DNA of 64,000 nucleotides, from positions 2,865,614 to 2,929,613 of the forward strand of contig NZ_AP018290.1 of NCBI RefSeq assembly GCF_002368415.1, read 5' to 3'. Position 1 is the stretch's first letter. Every line of letters begins with the position of its first letter. Of the stretch, positions 43,837 to 52,231 are shown piece by piece. The DNA comes from Calothrix sp. NIES-4105 (lineage in GTDB: Bacteria > Cyanobacteriota > Cyanobacteriia > Cyanobacteriales > Nostocaceae). The notes under the pieces are model-generated. The model was not told the origin of the DNA and ran no database searches. It saw nothing but the letters and a program-made list of their open reading frames with translations. Position numbers and translations under genes: made by a program.

Positions 43837-45072
43837 TTAATTTCGATTAATTGGTATAAAATTACTCTGAAAGCCCTCATTAAGGGGGGTTGGGGGGATC
43901 GATGTAAGATACTGTTTCAAAAAATTCTTAGTATTTTCGGTGCCATTCATATCAAAAGCTAGTTCCTTTGTGGATACTTTTTTACCAAGACAGTTAAGAA
44001 TTTTCTCAATAAGATGTAATGGTTCCAAATCTTTAGGATGAATAAAATCAACGGCGCCCATTTTTTCCAGCTTTTGAGTGCGAATTAATTGTTCTTTGTC
44101 TTGGTTCTCGTGACCAATTGGAACAACAATAGCATTTACACCTGTACTAAGGATATTCATTGTTGTGTTATACCCACTTAAACTGATAGATACATCAGCA
44201 GTTTTCATATAAGCAAGTAGCTGTGGAGTATATCTCTCGATTCTAATTTGATTTTGATTATAAGTAGCTTGTTTCCATTTTTCAATCTTGTCTTCTGGCA
44301 TGAATGGGCCAGTAAAAATTCTAATAGTGTAAGGTATATTTTTGTCAAAAATAGAGCTAGCTTCTAAAACAGTCTCTATAAGTTCATATCCAATTCTACC
44401 ACCGCCAAGACTAACTAGTATTTTTACTTCCTTAGAACTATTGGCGCCCCAAAATTGGTTAATATCAATATCATCGTAGAGAATAGGCGCCTGTGTTACA
44501 AAGCCAGTATGCATAATATCGCTCTTAATGTCCTGATGTTTGGAGAAACTTTGTGTAAACGATTGGAAATTTGGGTCAGAATGGAACAGTAATAAATCAA
44601 AGTAACTATTCATTAAGTTACAAATTGTTTGTTCTTCTTCTGTGTCACTGTCCTTGCCGATAACATCCCGTAAGCTACAAGCGATTTTAGTATTAGGACT
44701 TGTCGCTTTAATATGCTCGACAAAAGGAATTAACTCAAAGAATAACTTATGTCTACCGAAAGGGAAAAATTCAGTAATTAAACAATCAGGCTGAATTCTA
44801 TCAAACTCGGATATTAAGAGTTTTTTTCTGAACTCTTTAACTTCCTCTACACTTAAAGAGCTATTATCAACTGTGAATTGACCATTTTCTAACCAGAGTG
44901 CAGGTAATCTAATAATTTCTACTTCAGGTGGCATTTCAAACCCTTCAATTACAGGGCCACCATTGATGAAGTAAACTTTAAAATCCTTAACTAGACTGCG
45001 TACAATTTCTGTGCTTCTGACTAAATGCCCTATACCACTCAGGTATTGGCAGTAAAACATTATTTTTTTCAT
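43837..45072 (-). CDS. MurG-like (GT28-type) glycosyltransferase, paralogue 1
   Basis: 411 residues. The N-terminus MKKIMFYCQYLSGIGHLVRSTEIV has the GxGH loop of GT-B/MurG-like enzymes. The C-terminal half has KILVSLGGGRIGYEL and SLSGYNTTMNILSTGVNAIVVP with Asn-Thr-Thr in the donor site, followed by E-Q pairs (HENQDKEQLIR). The last 23 residues (SIPPTPLNEGFQSNF...) translate the GATCCCCC/TTAAT repeat, so the repeat has displaced the original 3' end. It is likely cytoplasmic or peripheral, using a nucleotide sugar. A second MurG-like gene lies upstream. Confidence 0.88.
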   Translation of the reverse strand: MKKIMFYCQYLSGIGHLVRSTEIVRSLVKDFKVYFINGGPVIEGFEMPPEVEIIRLPALWLENGQFTVDNSSLSVEEVKEFRKKLLISEFDRIQPDCLITEFFPFGRHKLFFELIPFVEHIKATSPNTKIACSLRDVIGKDSDTEEEQTICNLMNSYFDLLLFHSDPNFQSFTQSFSKHQDIKSDIMHTGFVTQAPILYDDIDINQFWGANSSKEVKILVSLGGGRIGYELIETVLEASSIFDKNIPYTIRIFTGPFMPEDKIEKWKQATYNQNQIRIERYTPQLLAYMKTADVSISLSGYNTTMNILSTGVNAIVVPIGHENQDKEQLIRTQKLEKMGAVDFIHPKDLEPLHLIEKILNCLGKKVSTKELAFDMNGTENTKNFLKQYLTSIPPTPLNEGFQSNFIPINRN

Positions 45073-45152
45073 TTTTTATTTTATTTAGTTATTAATTTGG
45101 GTGAATTAGATGTATGTTGGGTTACGCAAAGCCTTCACCCAACCAACGCAAT

Positions 45153-46397
45153 TTAATGGCTAAGAACTAAAGTTGGTGTAGAAGCAGATTTTTGATATAT
45201 TTTTTTGACTTGACGTTCGTAAACAGTTTGAGACATCAACATGAGAATATAATCATTAATCCGTGGTAAAGCGTTCATATCCAATTGATAACCGGAATTT
45301 ACCTCAGCTTGTAACTGATTTAAAATAGCATCACGCAAAATTATAGGGTCAGTGTTGTCTGGGTCTACTACTTTAAATAAACCTAAATTACCCATCTTTT
45401 TGGCTCTAATTAATTGTTCTTGAGATGGTTTATCGCGCGGTATAATTACAGCAGGTTTACGAGCAGATAAAATTTCACAAACTGTATTGTAACCTGCCAT
45501 TGAGACAATTGCGTCTGCTGCTTGCATATAGCTCATTAAATCATCTGTAAATTCTCCAATTTGAACTTGAGGATTATTTTCTGCTGCCTGAAACACTAGT
45601 TGTTTTTGTTCAGCAGGCATTTCTGGTCCACAAATAATTAAACTTGTGATGTGATTTTGTGCTGGTAGCAGTGTTAAGGCTGAAAGATATGAGTCTACTA
45701 ATTGATAACCATCTTCACCACCACCTGGAGTTACCAAAATTAATTTCTCTTCTTTAGATACTTCCAATTTCTTCCTGATGAAACTTGGATGTATTAAACC
45801 TGGTTGACGACCGATGTAACCGCAGTAGCGAGTTTTTTGAGTAAGTTCAGGTGGAAATTGATACTCTTTGGCTGTATCAAAAACTTTTGATGCTCCAACT
45901 ACTAATATTTGGTGGTAAAACTTTTCGATAGCTTCGTAATAGTGGTTTTTGTGCCACTCGGTTACAGTTTTTTCTGGACTATCAAGAATATCTCTTAGTA
46001 GCAAAACAAGTTTGGTGTCTGGAAGTTTATCTTGGAAGTGTTCTAGAGTATTCGTTAATTCGTTCTTTAAACCGTAAGGTTTTTTGTCAACTAAAAATAA
46101 ATGCGGCTTAAAGTTAATTGCTGCTGATAAGATTAGCTCGGAACGCAGTTGAACAGTTTCGTCAACACCCATACCCAAATACTTAACAGCTACTTCGCCT
46201 GTTTCACCTCGGTTTAAGCAAGGAAGTTTAATGTAATCTAAACCTTTGGGTAAGCGAAAACCTTGAAGCATAGGTGAACCAGACAGCAACAAAATCGAAA
46301 GTTCTGGAATTTCACTGAGTAGGTGTTCGCAAATAGCTAACATTCTGCGGATGTTACCAAGTCCGTATGCATCGTGAGAGTATACCAGGAGTCGCAT
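45153..46397 (-). CDS. MurG-like (GT28-type) glycosyltransferase, paralogue 2
   Basis: A 414-residue GT-B enzyme beginning MRLLVYSHDAYGLGNIRRM (GLGN loop in place of GxGH). The C-terminal half has LILVTPGGGEDGYQLV and IVSMAGYNTVCEILSARKPAVIIPRDKPSQEQLIRA. It is a more distant relative of the gene at 43837. Sixteen bases separate it from ugd, so the two are surely in one transcript. UDP-glucuronate from Ugd is a reasonable donor, but this is inference. Confidence 0.9.
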   Translation of the reverse strand: MRLLVYSHDAYGLGNIRRMLAICEHLLSEIPELSILLLSGSPMLQGFRLPKGLDYIKLPCLNRGETGEVAVKYLGMGVDETVQLRSELILSAAINFKPHLFLVDKKPYGLKNELTNTLEHFQDKLPDTKLVLLLRDILDSPEKTVTEWHKNHYYEAIEKFYHQILVVGASKVFDTAKEYQFPPELTQKTRYCGYIGRQPGLIHPSFIRKKLEVSKEEKLILVTPGGGEDGYQLVDSYLSALTLLPAQNHITSLIICGPEMPAEQKQLVFQAAENNPQVQIGEFTDDLMSYMQAADAIVSMAGYNTVCEILSARKPAVIIPRDKPSQEQLIRAKKMGNLGLFKVVDPDNTDPIILRDAILNQLQAEVNSGYQLDMNALPRINDYILMLMSQTVYERQVKKIYQKSASTPTLVLSH

Positions 46398-46413
46398 TGT
46401 TGTTGTCCTTTTA

Positions 46414-47826
46414 TTAGTAATTGTTGTGATTAGTAACTAATTCGGCGCCAACTGATGATACAGATGGTATAGATTGTGGTGTGGGACGACCAATACCTAC
46501 GTAGTGAAAACCTGAAGCTGTTAGAACTTCTCGGTTTAGGAAATTGCGTCCATCAATAATAATTCTCGTTGTCATTTTTTCACCGAGTTTGGCGTAATCT
46601 AATTTCAGGAATGACTGCCACTCAGTAACAACTACCAACGCATCACAGCCATCAGCAAGTTGCATAGCATCGCTTTCAACTTTGACTCCTGAAAGACCAT
46701 GTGCCATCCGAGTTTGAGAAATTATTGGGTCGTATGCTTTAACTTTGGCGCCTAATCGATTTAACTGTTCGATTAAAATCAAAGCAGGAGCATCGCGCAT
46801 ATCATCGGTATCTGGTTTGAAAGTTAAACCTAGTAACCCGATAGTTTTACCTTTGAGGATTTTCAAAACTTGTTGGAGTTTTTCTAATGCAATTAACTTT
46901 TGGCGTTCGTTAACAGCTACTGCCTTTCTTAATAACTGAGCATCATAACCATAGTCAATGGCTGTATGAACTAATGCTGACACATCTTTCGGGAAACACG
47001 AACCACCCCAGCCAATACCTGCTTGGAGAAACTTTTTACCAATACGCGAGTCTAAACCGATACCTTGTGCTACTTGAGTAACATCGGCGCCTACTCGGTC
47101 GCAAATATTCGCAACTTCGTTAATAAAGCTAATTTTTGTTGCTAAGAAAGCATTCGCCGCATATTTTATCATTTCTGCGGATGTTAAATCTGTCTTCACC
47201 ACTGGAACAGGAGGTAAAAATTTATCTGTTGCGAACCTGCGCGCGATAATTGGTGCATATAGTTTTTGCATCATCGCAATTGCTTTTGTGCTGTTACTGC
47301 CCAAAACAATACGGTCAGGGTTAAAGGTATCGAAAACCGCAGAACCTTCACGCAAAAATTCAGGGTTACTAACTACATCAAACCCAGCAATTTCTTGTTG
47401 ACGTTCGGCAACTCCATCTAACACAATTCTTTTTACCCAGTCACCTGAACCGATGGGTACTGTTGATTTGTTAACGATTACTTTGTAACCACCGTTGAGA
47501 TGCGACCCAATACCGTGCGCTACTGCTTCAACATATCGTGTATTGCTTTCACCTGTAGGTAATGCAGGAGTGCCAACTGCAATAAATAATATTTCACCAT
47601 GCGCGACACCAGCGCCTAGGTTAGTGGTAAATTCTAAGTGTCCGGCTTGCATCGCCGCTTGCATGATTTCAGATAATCCAGGCTCAAATATAGGAGATTG
47701 ACCAGATTGCATGAGGGCGACTTTTTCGGCGTTGTTATCAACACAAATAACATGGTGCCCAATTTGTGCTAAACATGCTCCTGTGACTAAACCAACGTAT
47801 CCTGTGCCAATAACGCAAACACGCAT
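46414..47826 (-). CDS. ugd: UDP-glucose 6-dehydrogenase
   Basis: 470 residues from ATG 47826 (AGAGGG ten bases upstream), which puts the NAD-binding MRVCVIGTGYVGLVTG at the very start; the frame to 47850 is longer but lacks support. Catalytic segments are intact: NPEFLREGSAV, AEMIKYAANAFLATKISFINE, and GIGWGGSCFPKDVSAL containing the nucleophile Cys. It oxidises UDP-glucose to UDP-glucuronate, a precursor for acidic exopolysaccharides. It is the first gene of the cluster reaching down to 36699 and has the ATGAGAA operator about 100 bases upstream. Confidence 0.95.
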   Translation of the reverse strand: MRVCVIGTGYVGLVTGACLAQIGHHVICVDNNAEKVALMQSGQSPIFEPGLSEIMQAAMQAGHLEFTTNLGAGVAHGEILFIAVGTPALPTGESNTRYVEAVAHGIGSHLNGGYKVIVNKSTVPIGSGDWVKRIVLDGVAERQQEIAGFDVVSNPEFLREGSAVFDTFNPDRIVLGSNSTKAIAMMQKLYAPIIARRFATDKFLPPVPVVKTDLTSAEMIKYAANAFLATKISFINEVANICDRVGADVTQVAQGIGLDSRIGKKFLQAGIGWGGSCFPKDVSALVHTAIDYGYDAQLLRKAVAVNERQKLIALEKLQQVLKILKGKTIGLLGLTFKPDTDDMRDAPALILIEQLNRLGAKVKAYDPIISQTRMAHGLSGVKVESDAMQLADGCDALVVVTEWQSFLKLDYAKLGEKMTTRIIIDGRNFLNREVLTASGFHYVGIGRPTPQSIPSVSSVGAELVTNHNNY

Positions 47827-47915
47827 TGCTATAACCCTCTTTATATGCATATCACAGACATTGATTAAATGTCTTCTTGCTTATACATATAGTCGCCGTT
47901 GTTAGTGAATTCTTT

Positions 47916-47942
47916 ATGAAATTTTTATGAGAAGTTTCTCAT
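47916..47942. promoter_or_regulatory. candidate operator upstream of ugd: ATGAAAT-N4-ATGAGAA-N2-TTCTCAT
   Basis: ATGAAAT (47916) and ATGAGAA (47927) are spaced by exactly 11 bases and followed by inverted TTCTCAT (47936-47942). The same boxes, period and inverted end occur at 51107-51144 in the two-component locus. Direct repeats with an 11-base period are typical of OmpR/PhoB-type binding sites. The site lies 90-116 bases upstream of the ugd ATG. Confidence 0.6.
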
Positions 47943-48400
47943 CAAGAAAATTTAGAATAATAAGGTTTTACCAATAGTATCAACATATACGAAGTCATTA
48001 CTAACATTGTGTTCTGAATTGAAAACTACAAAGAAAATAAGAGTAATGTATAAATTATAAATTAGGCGATACTGATAAAATATCTCAATATGTAAACCTA
48101 TATCCGGGTCTTTACGTGCAGTACTATCATTTGTTTATCCTCAAGGAAGATCTAACACTATTACTCTAGGTGGAGGTAGAATACTCTGACAATTCATTTG
48201 CATATTAAAAACCTCTCCCCCAACCCCTCTCCTGCAAGGGTCGGTACGTATATTTTTCCCCTTTCCTTCTAAGGAAAGTGGGTTAGGGGGATAGGTTTTA
48301 CATTGGTTTTCCCACATAACGTGAAAAGTCAGGTAGAATACTAACTACTTCGATTCGTAACCCTGAGTAATATTATTATTAAGTTAAATTGAATATAATA
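47943..48400. other. intergenic region upstream of the glycan cluster
   Basis: AT-rich. It holds an inverted repeat with arms at 48207-48232 (AAAACCTCTCCCCC type) and 48273-48299, a known kind of dispersed cyanobacterial repeat. Around 48130-48190 one frame reads PQGRSNTITLGGGRIL before a stop, possibly a gene scrap, but it is too short to assign. No complete gene was seen. Confidence 0.55.
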
Positions 48401-48862
48401 TCAATCCTCGTGTAAATCAGCAGCAAGATTACCTTTCTCATCAAAATATAATTCATCTTCGATTTCGCCGTCGGTAATATCTACTTCGTAAAATAAGCCT
48501 CTGGGTGTAATTTCTATCTCATATTTTGTGATTAGAAACTTAGGATATTTTTTTTGAATTTTCTGCAATACAATAGAAGGATACTCTGCTTTTGATACCA
48601 AATATTCGGTTTCTAACCATTTACCATCAGATGAAAATTCTGCATTATATTTAATATTATTTTGAGTAAAAATTGCCTCATAGCCATCGTAGTGCCTTTG
48701 CCAAGTACGAGGAGTATTGGCAGAATATTTAGAGTTAAAACCTTTTTCTACAACCGCAGGTACTACAATTTGATTTTGAGATTCTCCGAATATGCTGCAA
48801 GCATTTAAAAATGTAACTAATAGCACATTAATAAGCCAAAGCGAAATTACTTTTTTTAACAT
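48401..48862 (-). CDS. small lipoprotein with PepSY-like domain
   Basis: 153 residues from ATG 48862: MLKKVISLWLINVLLVTFLNAC gives a lipoprotein signal with lipobox LNAC. The upstream 37 codons of the open frame translate the GGTGGGC repeat and are discarded. The mature part has KGFNSKYSANTPRTWQRHYDGYEAIF and YNAEFSSDGKWLETEYLV, then KIQKKYPKFLITKYEIE and FYEVDITDGEIEDELYFDEKG. This is a PepSY-like (periplasmic inhibitor-type) fold. It is downstream of the histidine kinase and may be its accessory periplasmic sensor. Confidence 0.78.
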   Translation of the reverse strand: MLKKVISLWLINVLLVTFLNACSIFGESQNQIVVPAVVEKGFNSKYSANTPRTWQRHYDGYEAIFTQNNIKYNAEFSSDGKWLETEYLVSKAEYPSIVLQKIQKKYPKFLITKYEIEITPRGLFYEVDITDGEIEDELYFDEKGNLAADLHED

Positions 48863-48933
48863 AACTTCAATAATTAAAAATATTTTTATTTTATATAGCG
48901 TGAATATTTGATTTTTTAAATATACGTAATACA

Positions 48934-48957
48934 TAAGGTGGGCTTCGGCCCACCTTA
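48934..48957. terminator. TAAGGTGGGC-TTCG-GCCCACCTTA hairpin
   Basis: A perfect 10-base stem with a stable TTCG tetraloop, between the kinase stop (49010) and the lipoprotein start (48862). It could end or attenuate the upstream transcript. It is a variant of the GGTGGGCACTGCCCACC repeat family. Confidence 0.7.
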
Positions 48958-49009
48958 CGGTCTGAAAATTCAAAATATTTTTATTTTATAGTTAGAATTC
49001 GCAAAGGAG

Positions 49010-50560
49010 CTAATTATTTTTTTCTTGGGGTGGTTCTAAGGGTAACACTATAGTAAATTTGGCACCTACACCGAGTTGGCTTTCAAGGTTGACTTTTCCA
49101 CCGTGAGCTTCTGCAATTGCCTGGACAATTGATAATCCTAACCCGGCGCCTTCAGAACGACGACGACTGTTAGCAGCACGCGCAAAGCGCTCAAATATTC
49201 TTTGTTGGTCAGCAGGAGCAATGCCAGCACCTGTGTCACGTACCCAAAAGTAGGCTTTACCTCTAGTAATAACCGAACCAATAGCAATTGTATCTGTATT
49301 TTTTGTATATTGAGTAGCATTTTGCGCCAAATTCATTACAGCTTGCGTCAAACGCTGACGGTCGGCAACAATCCGACAATTAGCGGCGCCTTCGAGTAAC
49401 CAGTTCCGTTCGGCTAAAGCTTTGACTTTGGTAAATATTTCTTCTGTTAAACTACGTAAGTCAACTGTTTCTAGCTGTAAAAAATCAGGACGCTCGGCTT
49501 TTGCGAGTAAAATTAAGTCACTAACAAATCGGTTCATCCGGTCGAGTTCATCCATAACTAGCGTCAGAGTTTCCCAAATTTCCTGGGGGTCATCATCAGC
49601 CATCAGCTCTAAATGTCCGCGAATTATGGTGATAGGAGTCCGCAATTCATGTCCAGCATCGTTAATAAAATTTCGCTGGCTAACAAAGGCGCCTTGCAAC
49701 CTATCCATCATCTCGTTAAATGTTGTTGCAAGTTCCGCTAGTTCTCCTCGACCTTGTACAGAAATACGTTGATTTAAATCTGATTCTTTAATATTGCGAG
49801 CAGTCTTTGTCAACGCACGTAAAGGAGCAAGAATTTTTCCAGAAGCAAACCAAGCTAGTATTAACGCCACCAACAAAATAAACAAACTTACTGTAATTAC
49901 CACCGATACAGCTTCTAAAACTTCTCCACGTTCTCCAGCAGTAGTGTGAGCTACAACAAATACACCTGTGACTTTGCCATTAATTTTGACTGGCTTTGCG
50001 ATATAGAGTATGTCACCCACATTACTATCTGGAATTTTTATTTCTCCGTGGCTGGGTTGAGTTAATCGTGCCCAGCGTCGGATTATTCTTGAATCTCTAT
50101 CCAGAATTTCAGGTCTAGCTCTTGGACTAGACTTATGAAATTTTTCGTCTATTAGTGTAATCAAAAATGTATCGTCTTGAGGAAGTTGATTACCCAAATA
50201 TGCGTCAAAAAACTCTCTTAACTCTGATTTATTAGACGGAAGTTCCGTTAGACGCTGGTCTGATTCTCGAAGTAAGTTAGCTGCTTCTATCTCTTCTTCA
50301 GTTATCATATTCTCAGCAGTTATAGATTTATCAGTAATCAATTGCTCAAATATTGCCATCTTTTCTGTTAGTTCCCCACGAACGCGAGTATTCACGCGAG
50401 CGAACAAAGCTTGGCGAAAAGCTGGGATCGAAACTACAAAAATGAAACTTAGAATTAAGGCATACGAAAAGAGAATACGGGTACGAGCAGCCCATAAAAA
50501 TCCTTTTCCTTTTATTAAATGGTTCTTTTCTGCTTGCAGTTTGCTCGTTTTTTTTGACAT
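49010..50560 (-). CDS. membrane sensor histidine kinase
   Basis: 516 residues. Membrane segment 1 is at about 30-50; a periplasmic domain of about 160 residues follows; segment 2 is at about 213-238 (VVITVSLFILLVALILAWF). HAMP, then HisKA with NDAGHELRTPITI near 300, and ATPase with NLAQNATQY, DTGAGIAP and GAGLGLSIV follow. All catalytic motifs are intact. It is the third gene of a minus-strand unit with an OmpR-type regulator and a stand-alone receiver, its likely partners. The input signal is unknown. Confidence 0.93.
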   Translation of the reverse strand: MSKKTSKLQAEKNHLIKGKGFLWAARTRILFSYALILSFIFVVSIPAFRQALFARVNTRVRGELTEKMAIFEQLITDKSITAENMITEEEIEAANLLRESDQRLTELPSNKSELREFFDAYLGNQLPQDDTFLITLIDEKFHKSSPRARPEILDRDSRIIRRWARLTQPSHGEIKIPDSNVGDILYIAKPVKINGKVTGVFVVAHTTAGERGEVLEAVSVVITVSLFILLVALILAWFASGKILAPLRALTKTARNIKESDLNQRISVQGRGELAELATTFNEMMDRLQGAFVSQRNFINDAGHELRTPITIIRGHLELMADDDPQEIWETLTLVMDELDRMNRFVSDLILLAKAERPDFLQLETVDLRSLTEEIFTKVKALAERNWLLEGAANCRIVADRQRLTQAVMNLAQNATQYTKNTDTIAIGSVITRGKAYFWVRDTGAGIAPADQQRIFERFARAANSRRRSEGAGLGLSIVQAIAEAHGGKVNLESQLGVGAKFTIVLPLEPPQEKNN

Positions 50561-50639
50561 TATTAGTATTATTCGATTAGTATTAGCTTATTTCTGTAAA
50601 GAGTGTAAACTCAATACTGATAGCTTCTTTAAACATTAT

Positions 50640-50993
50640 TTATCCACTGAAATGCGACTTGACTTTTTGTAATAAATCACTAAATCGGAATGGTTTCGTC
50701 ACGTAACCATTGGCGCCTAAATTAAATGCAGAATTCAGGTTATCATCATCATTAAAAGCAGTGACAATAATAATTGGTAAACGTTTACCTTGGCTACGAA
50801 GTTCTTTTAAAACCACCCATCCATCCTTGATAGGTAAACCTAAATCAAGCAACAGTAATTCAAATTGTTCTGCCATTTGTAATGCCTGCTCTCCATCGGG
50901 TACAACTGCTGTTACAAATCCATTTCTCCGCAAGCCTTTCTCTATAAAAGCCGCTAGACGTTCTTCGTCTTCAGCGATTAATATACGATTCAT
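50640..50993 (-). CDS. stand-alone receiver domain protein (CheY-like)
   Basis: 117 residues: a receiver only. It has AEDEE, phospho-acceptor Asp in LLLDLGLP, Thr in IVTAF and Lys in VTKPF. It is strikingly similar to the first 120 residues of the OmpR-type regulator just upstream (MNRILIAEDE-R-AAFIEKGLR-GF), so it probably arose by partial duplication. Without an output domain it could act as a phosphate sink or competitor for the kinase. An ATGAGAA operator cluster lies 114-151 bases upstream. Confidence 0.9.
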   Translation of the reverse strand: MNRILIAEDEERLAAFIEKGLRRNGFVTAVVPDGEQALQMAEQFELLLLDLGLPIKDGWVVLKELRSQGKRLPIIIVTAFNDDDNLNSAFNLGANGYVTKPFRFSDLLQKVKSHFSG

Positions 50994-51106
50994 TATTAAA
51001 ATTTATACCGTTTGACCACATATTAATATTTAACTCTATATTCACTATTACTGCAAGCAATTGCAACCCGCTCTTACCTAAGCTTAGGATATTAATAATT
51101 ATCAAC

Positions 51107-51144
51107 ATGAAAATATCATGAGAAATTGATGAGAAAATTCTCAT
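51107..51144. promoter_or_regulatory. candidate operator: three ATGARAA boxes at 11-bp period plus inverted TTCTCAT
   Basis: ATGAAAA (51107), ATGAGAA (51118) and ATGAGAA (51129) are each 11 bases apart. TTCTCAT at 51138-51144 makes a perfect 16-base palindrome, ATGAGAAAATTCTCAT, with the last box. It lies between the OmpR-type regulator gene (whose stop it overlaps) and the stand-alone receiver gene. Confidence 0.65.
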
Positions 51145-51809
51145 GTTCGCAAGCGATAACCCATTCCTCTGACAGTTTCAATTAAGTTGCTACCAAGTTT
51201 TTTCCGTAAATAGCCGACGTAGACATCTACAATATTGGAACCTGGGTCATAGTCATAACCCCATACCCTATCTAAAAGTTGCTCACGGCTTAATACTTGT
51301 CCGGGATGGCGGAAGAAGGTTTCAGTAAGGGTAAATTCGCGTGCTGGTAGTTCGATTGTTTGTTCGCCAACTTTGACTTGACGCGCGCGCAGATCTAAAA
51401 CGATATTTCTAATCTTGATAACCATCTCCGAAGCGTCTTGGTTGTTTAAGTTGTTGCGTAGTCTTGCTTTTACCCGCACTAGTAACTCTTCAAAGCGGAA
51501 AGGTTTAGTTATGTAATCATCGGCGCCTGCTTCAAAGCCTGCAACCTTATCCTGAATGTCATCGCGCGCAGTTAAAATAATTACTGGTAATTTTTCACCT
51601 TGTCCGCGTAACTCTTCTAAAACCTTTAGTCCATCTTTACCTGGAAGCCCTAAATCTAGAATTAATAAGTCAAAAGCGCTACCATTAGCCATATCAGCAG
51701 CAGATTGAGCGTCAGTTGCCACAGATGTTGTAAATCCGTGAGAACGGAGACCTTTTTCAATGAAAGCTGCAATGCGCGGTTCATCTTCAGCAATAAGAAT
51801 TCTATTCAT
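51141..51809 (-). CDS. OmpR/PhoB-family response regulator
   Basis: 222 residues from ATG 51809, which has AAGGA upstream; ATG 51818 is the alternative. The receiver has AEDEP, LLILDLGLPGKDG with the acceptor Asp, LTARD and TKPFRFEELLVRV. The winged-helix output domain ends VDVYVGYLRKKLG and TVRGMGYRLRT. It probably receives phosphate from the kinase at 49010 and binds direct-repeat DNA. The repeats at 51107 and 47916 are candidate sites. It heads the unit regulator, receiver, kinase. Confidence 0.93.
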   Translation of the reverse strand: MNRILIAEDEPRIAAFIEKGLRSHGFTTSVATDAQSAADMANGSAFDLLILDLGLPGKDGLKVLEELRGQGEKLPVIILTARDDIQDKVAGFEAGADDYITKPFRFEELLVRVKARLRNNLNNQDASEMVIKIRNIVLDLRARQVKVGEQTIELPAREFTLTETFFRHPGQVLSREQLLDRVWGYDYDPGSNIVDVYVGYLRKKLGSNLIETVRGMGYRLRT

Positions 51810-51818
51810 CGAATGCAT

Positions 51819-52129
51819 CCTTTTTTAGGGGTTTTAAGGCACCCTGTTCTTAATTTACTTTTTAGAAATATTTTTCCGCAATCAACTAGAATTGTAACTC
51901 TTACTATAGATAAACTTACTTTTAGAAATTGTGGAACTGAGAAAAATATTATCATCCCGCGTGTTTACTATGTAGCATTTTGTGAATTTTCGCCAATTTA
52001 GCAATAATCTTTCGACATTGACGCAATACATATATACTATTTTAAATTGATATGGGTCGAACATGTTGTTAGAGCTTTTCTATTCAAAGCATTGAATGTA
52101 AATGATATTTTATAGCGAAATGTTAAAGT
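51819..52129. other. intergenic region between the divergent regulator and chlP
   Basis: 311 bp of AT-rich DNA with no ORF, hairpin or repeat that I can support. It must hold the promoters of both genes. Confidence 0.5.
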
Positions 52130-52231
52130 ATGTTTCAAATAGGTCGAATATTGGCGCCTAAGAGAAAAAACGAGGGCGCATTCCGTGATACGATGCGAAG
52201 CGATGATATAAAAAAGTATGGGAGAAGAGCT

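Noticed and set aside
43590-43962. Frames of 96 and 119 residues in the C/G-rich gap
   Set aside because: They consist of translated inverted and tandem repeats, with no conserved protein pattern.
48863-48973. 37-residue extension of the PepSY-like lipoprotein
   Set aside because: It translates the GGTGGGC hairpin repeat; ATG 48862 gives a correct lipoprotein signal.
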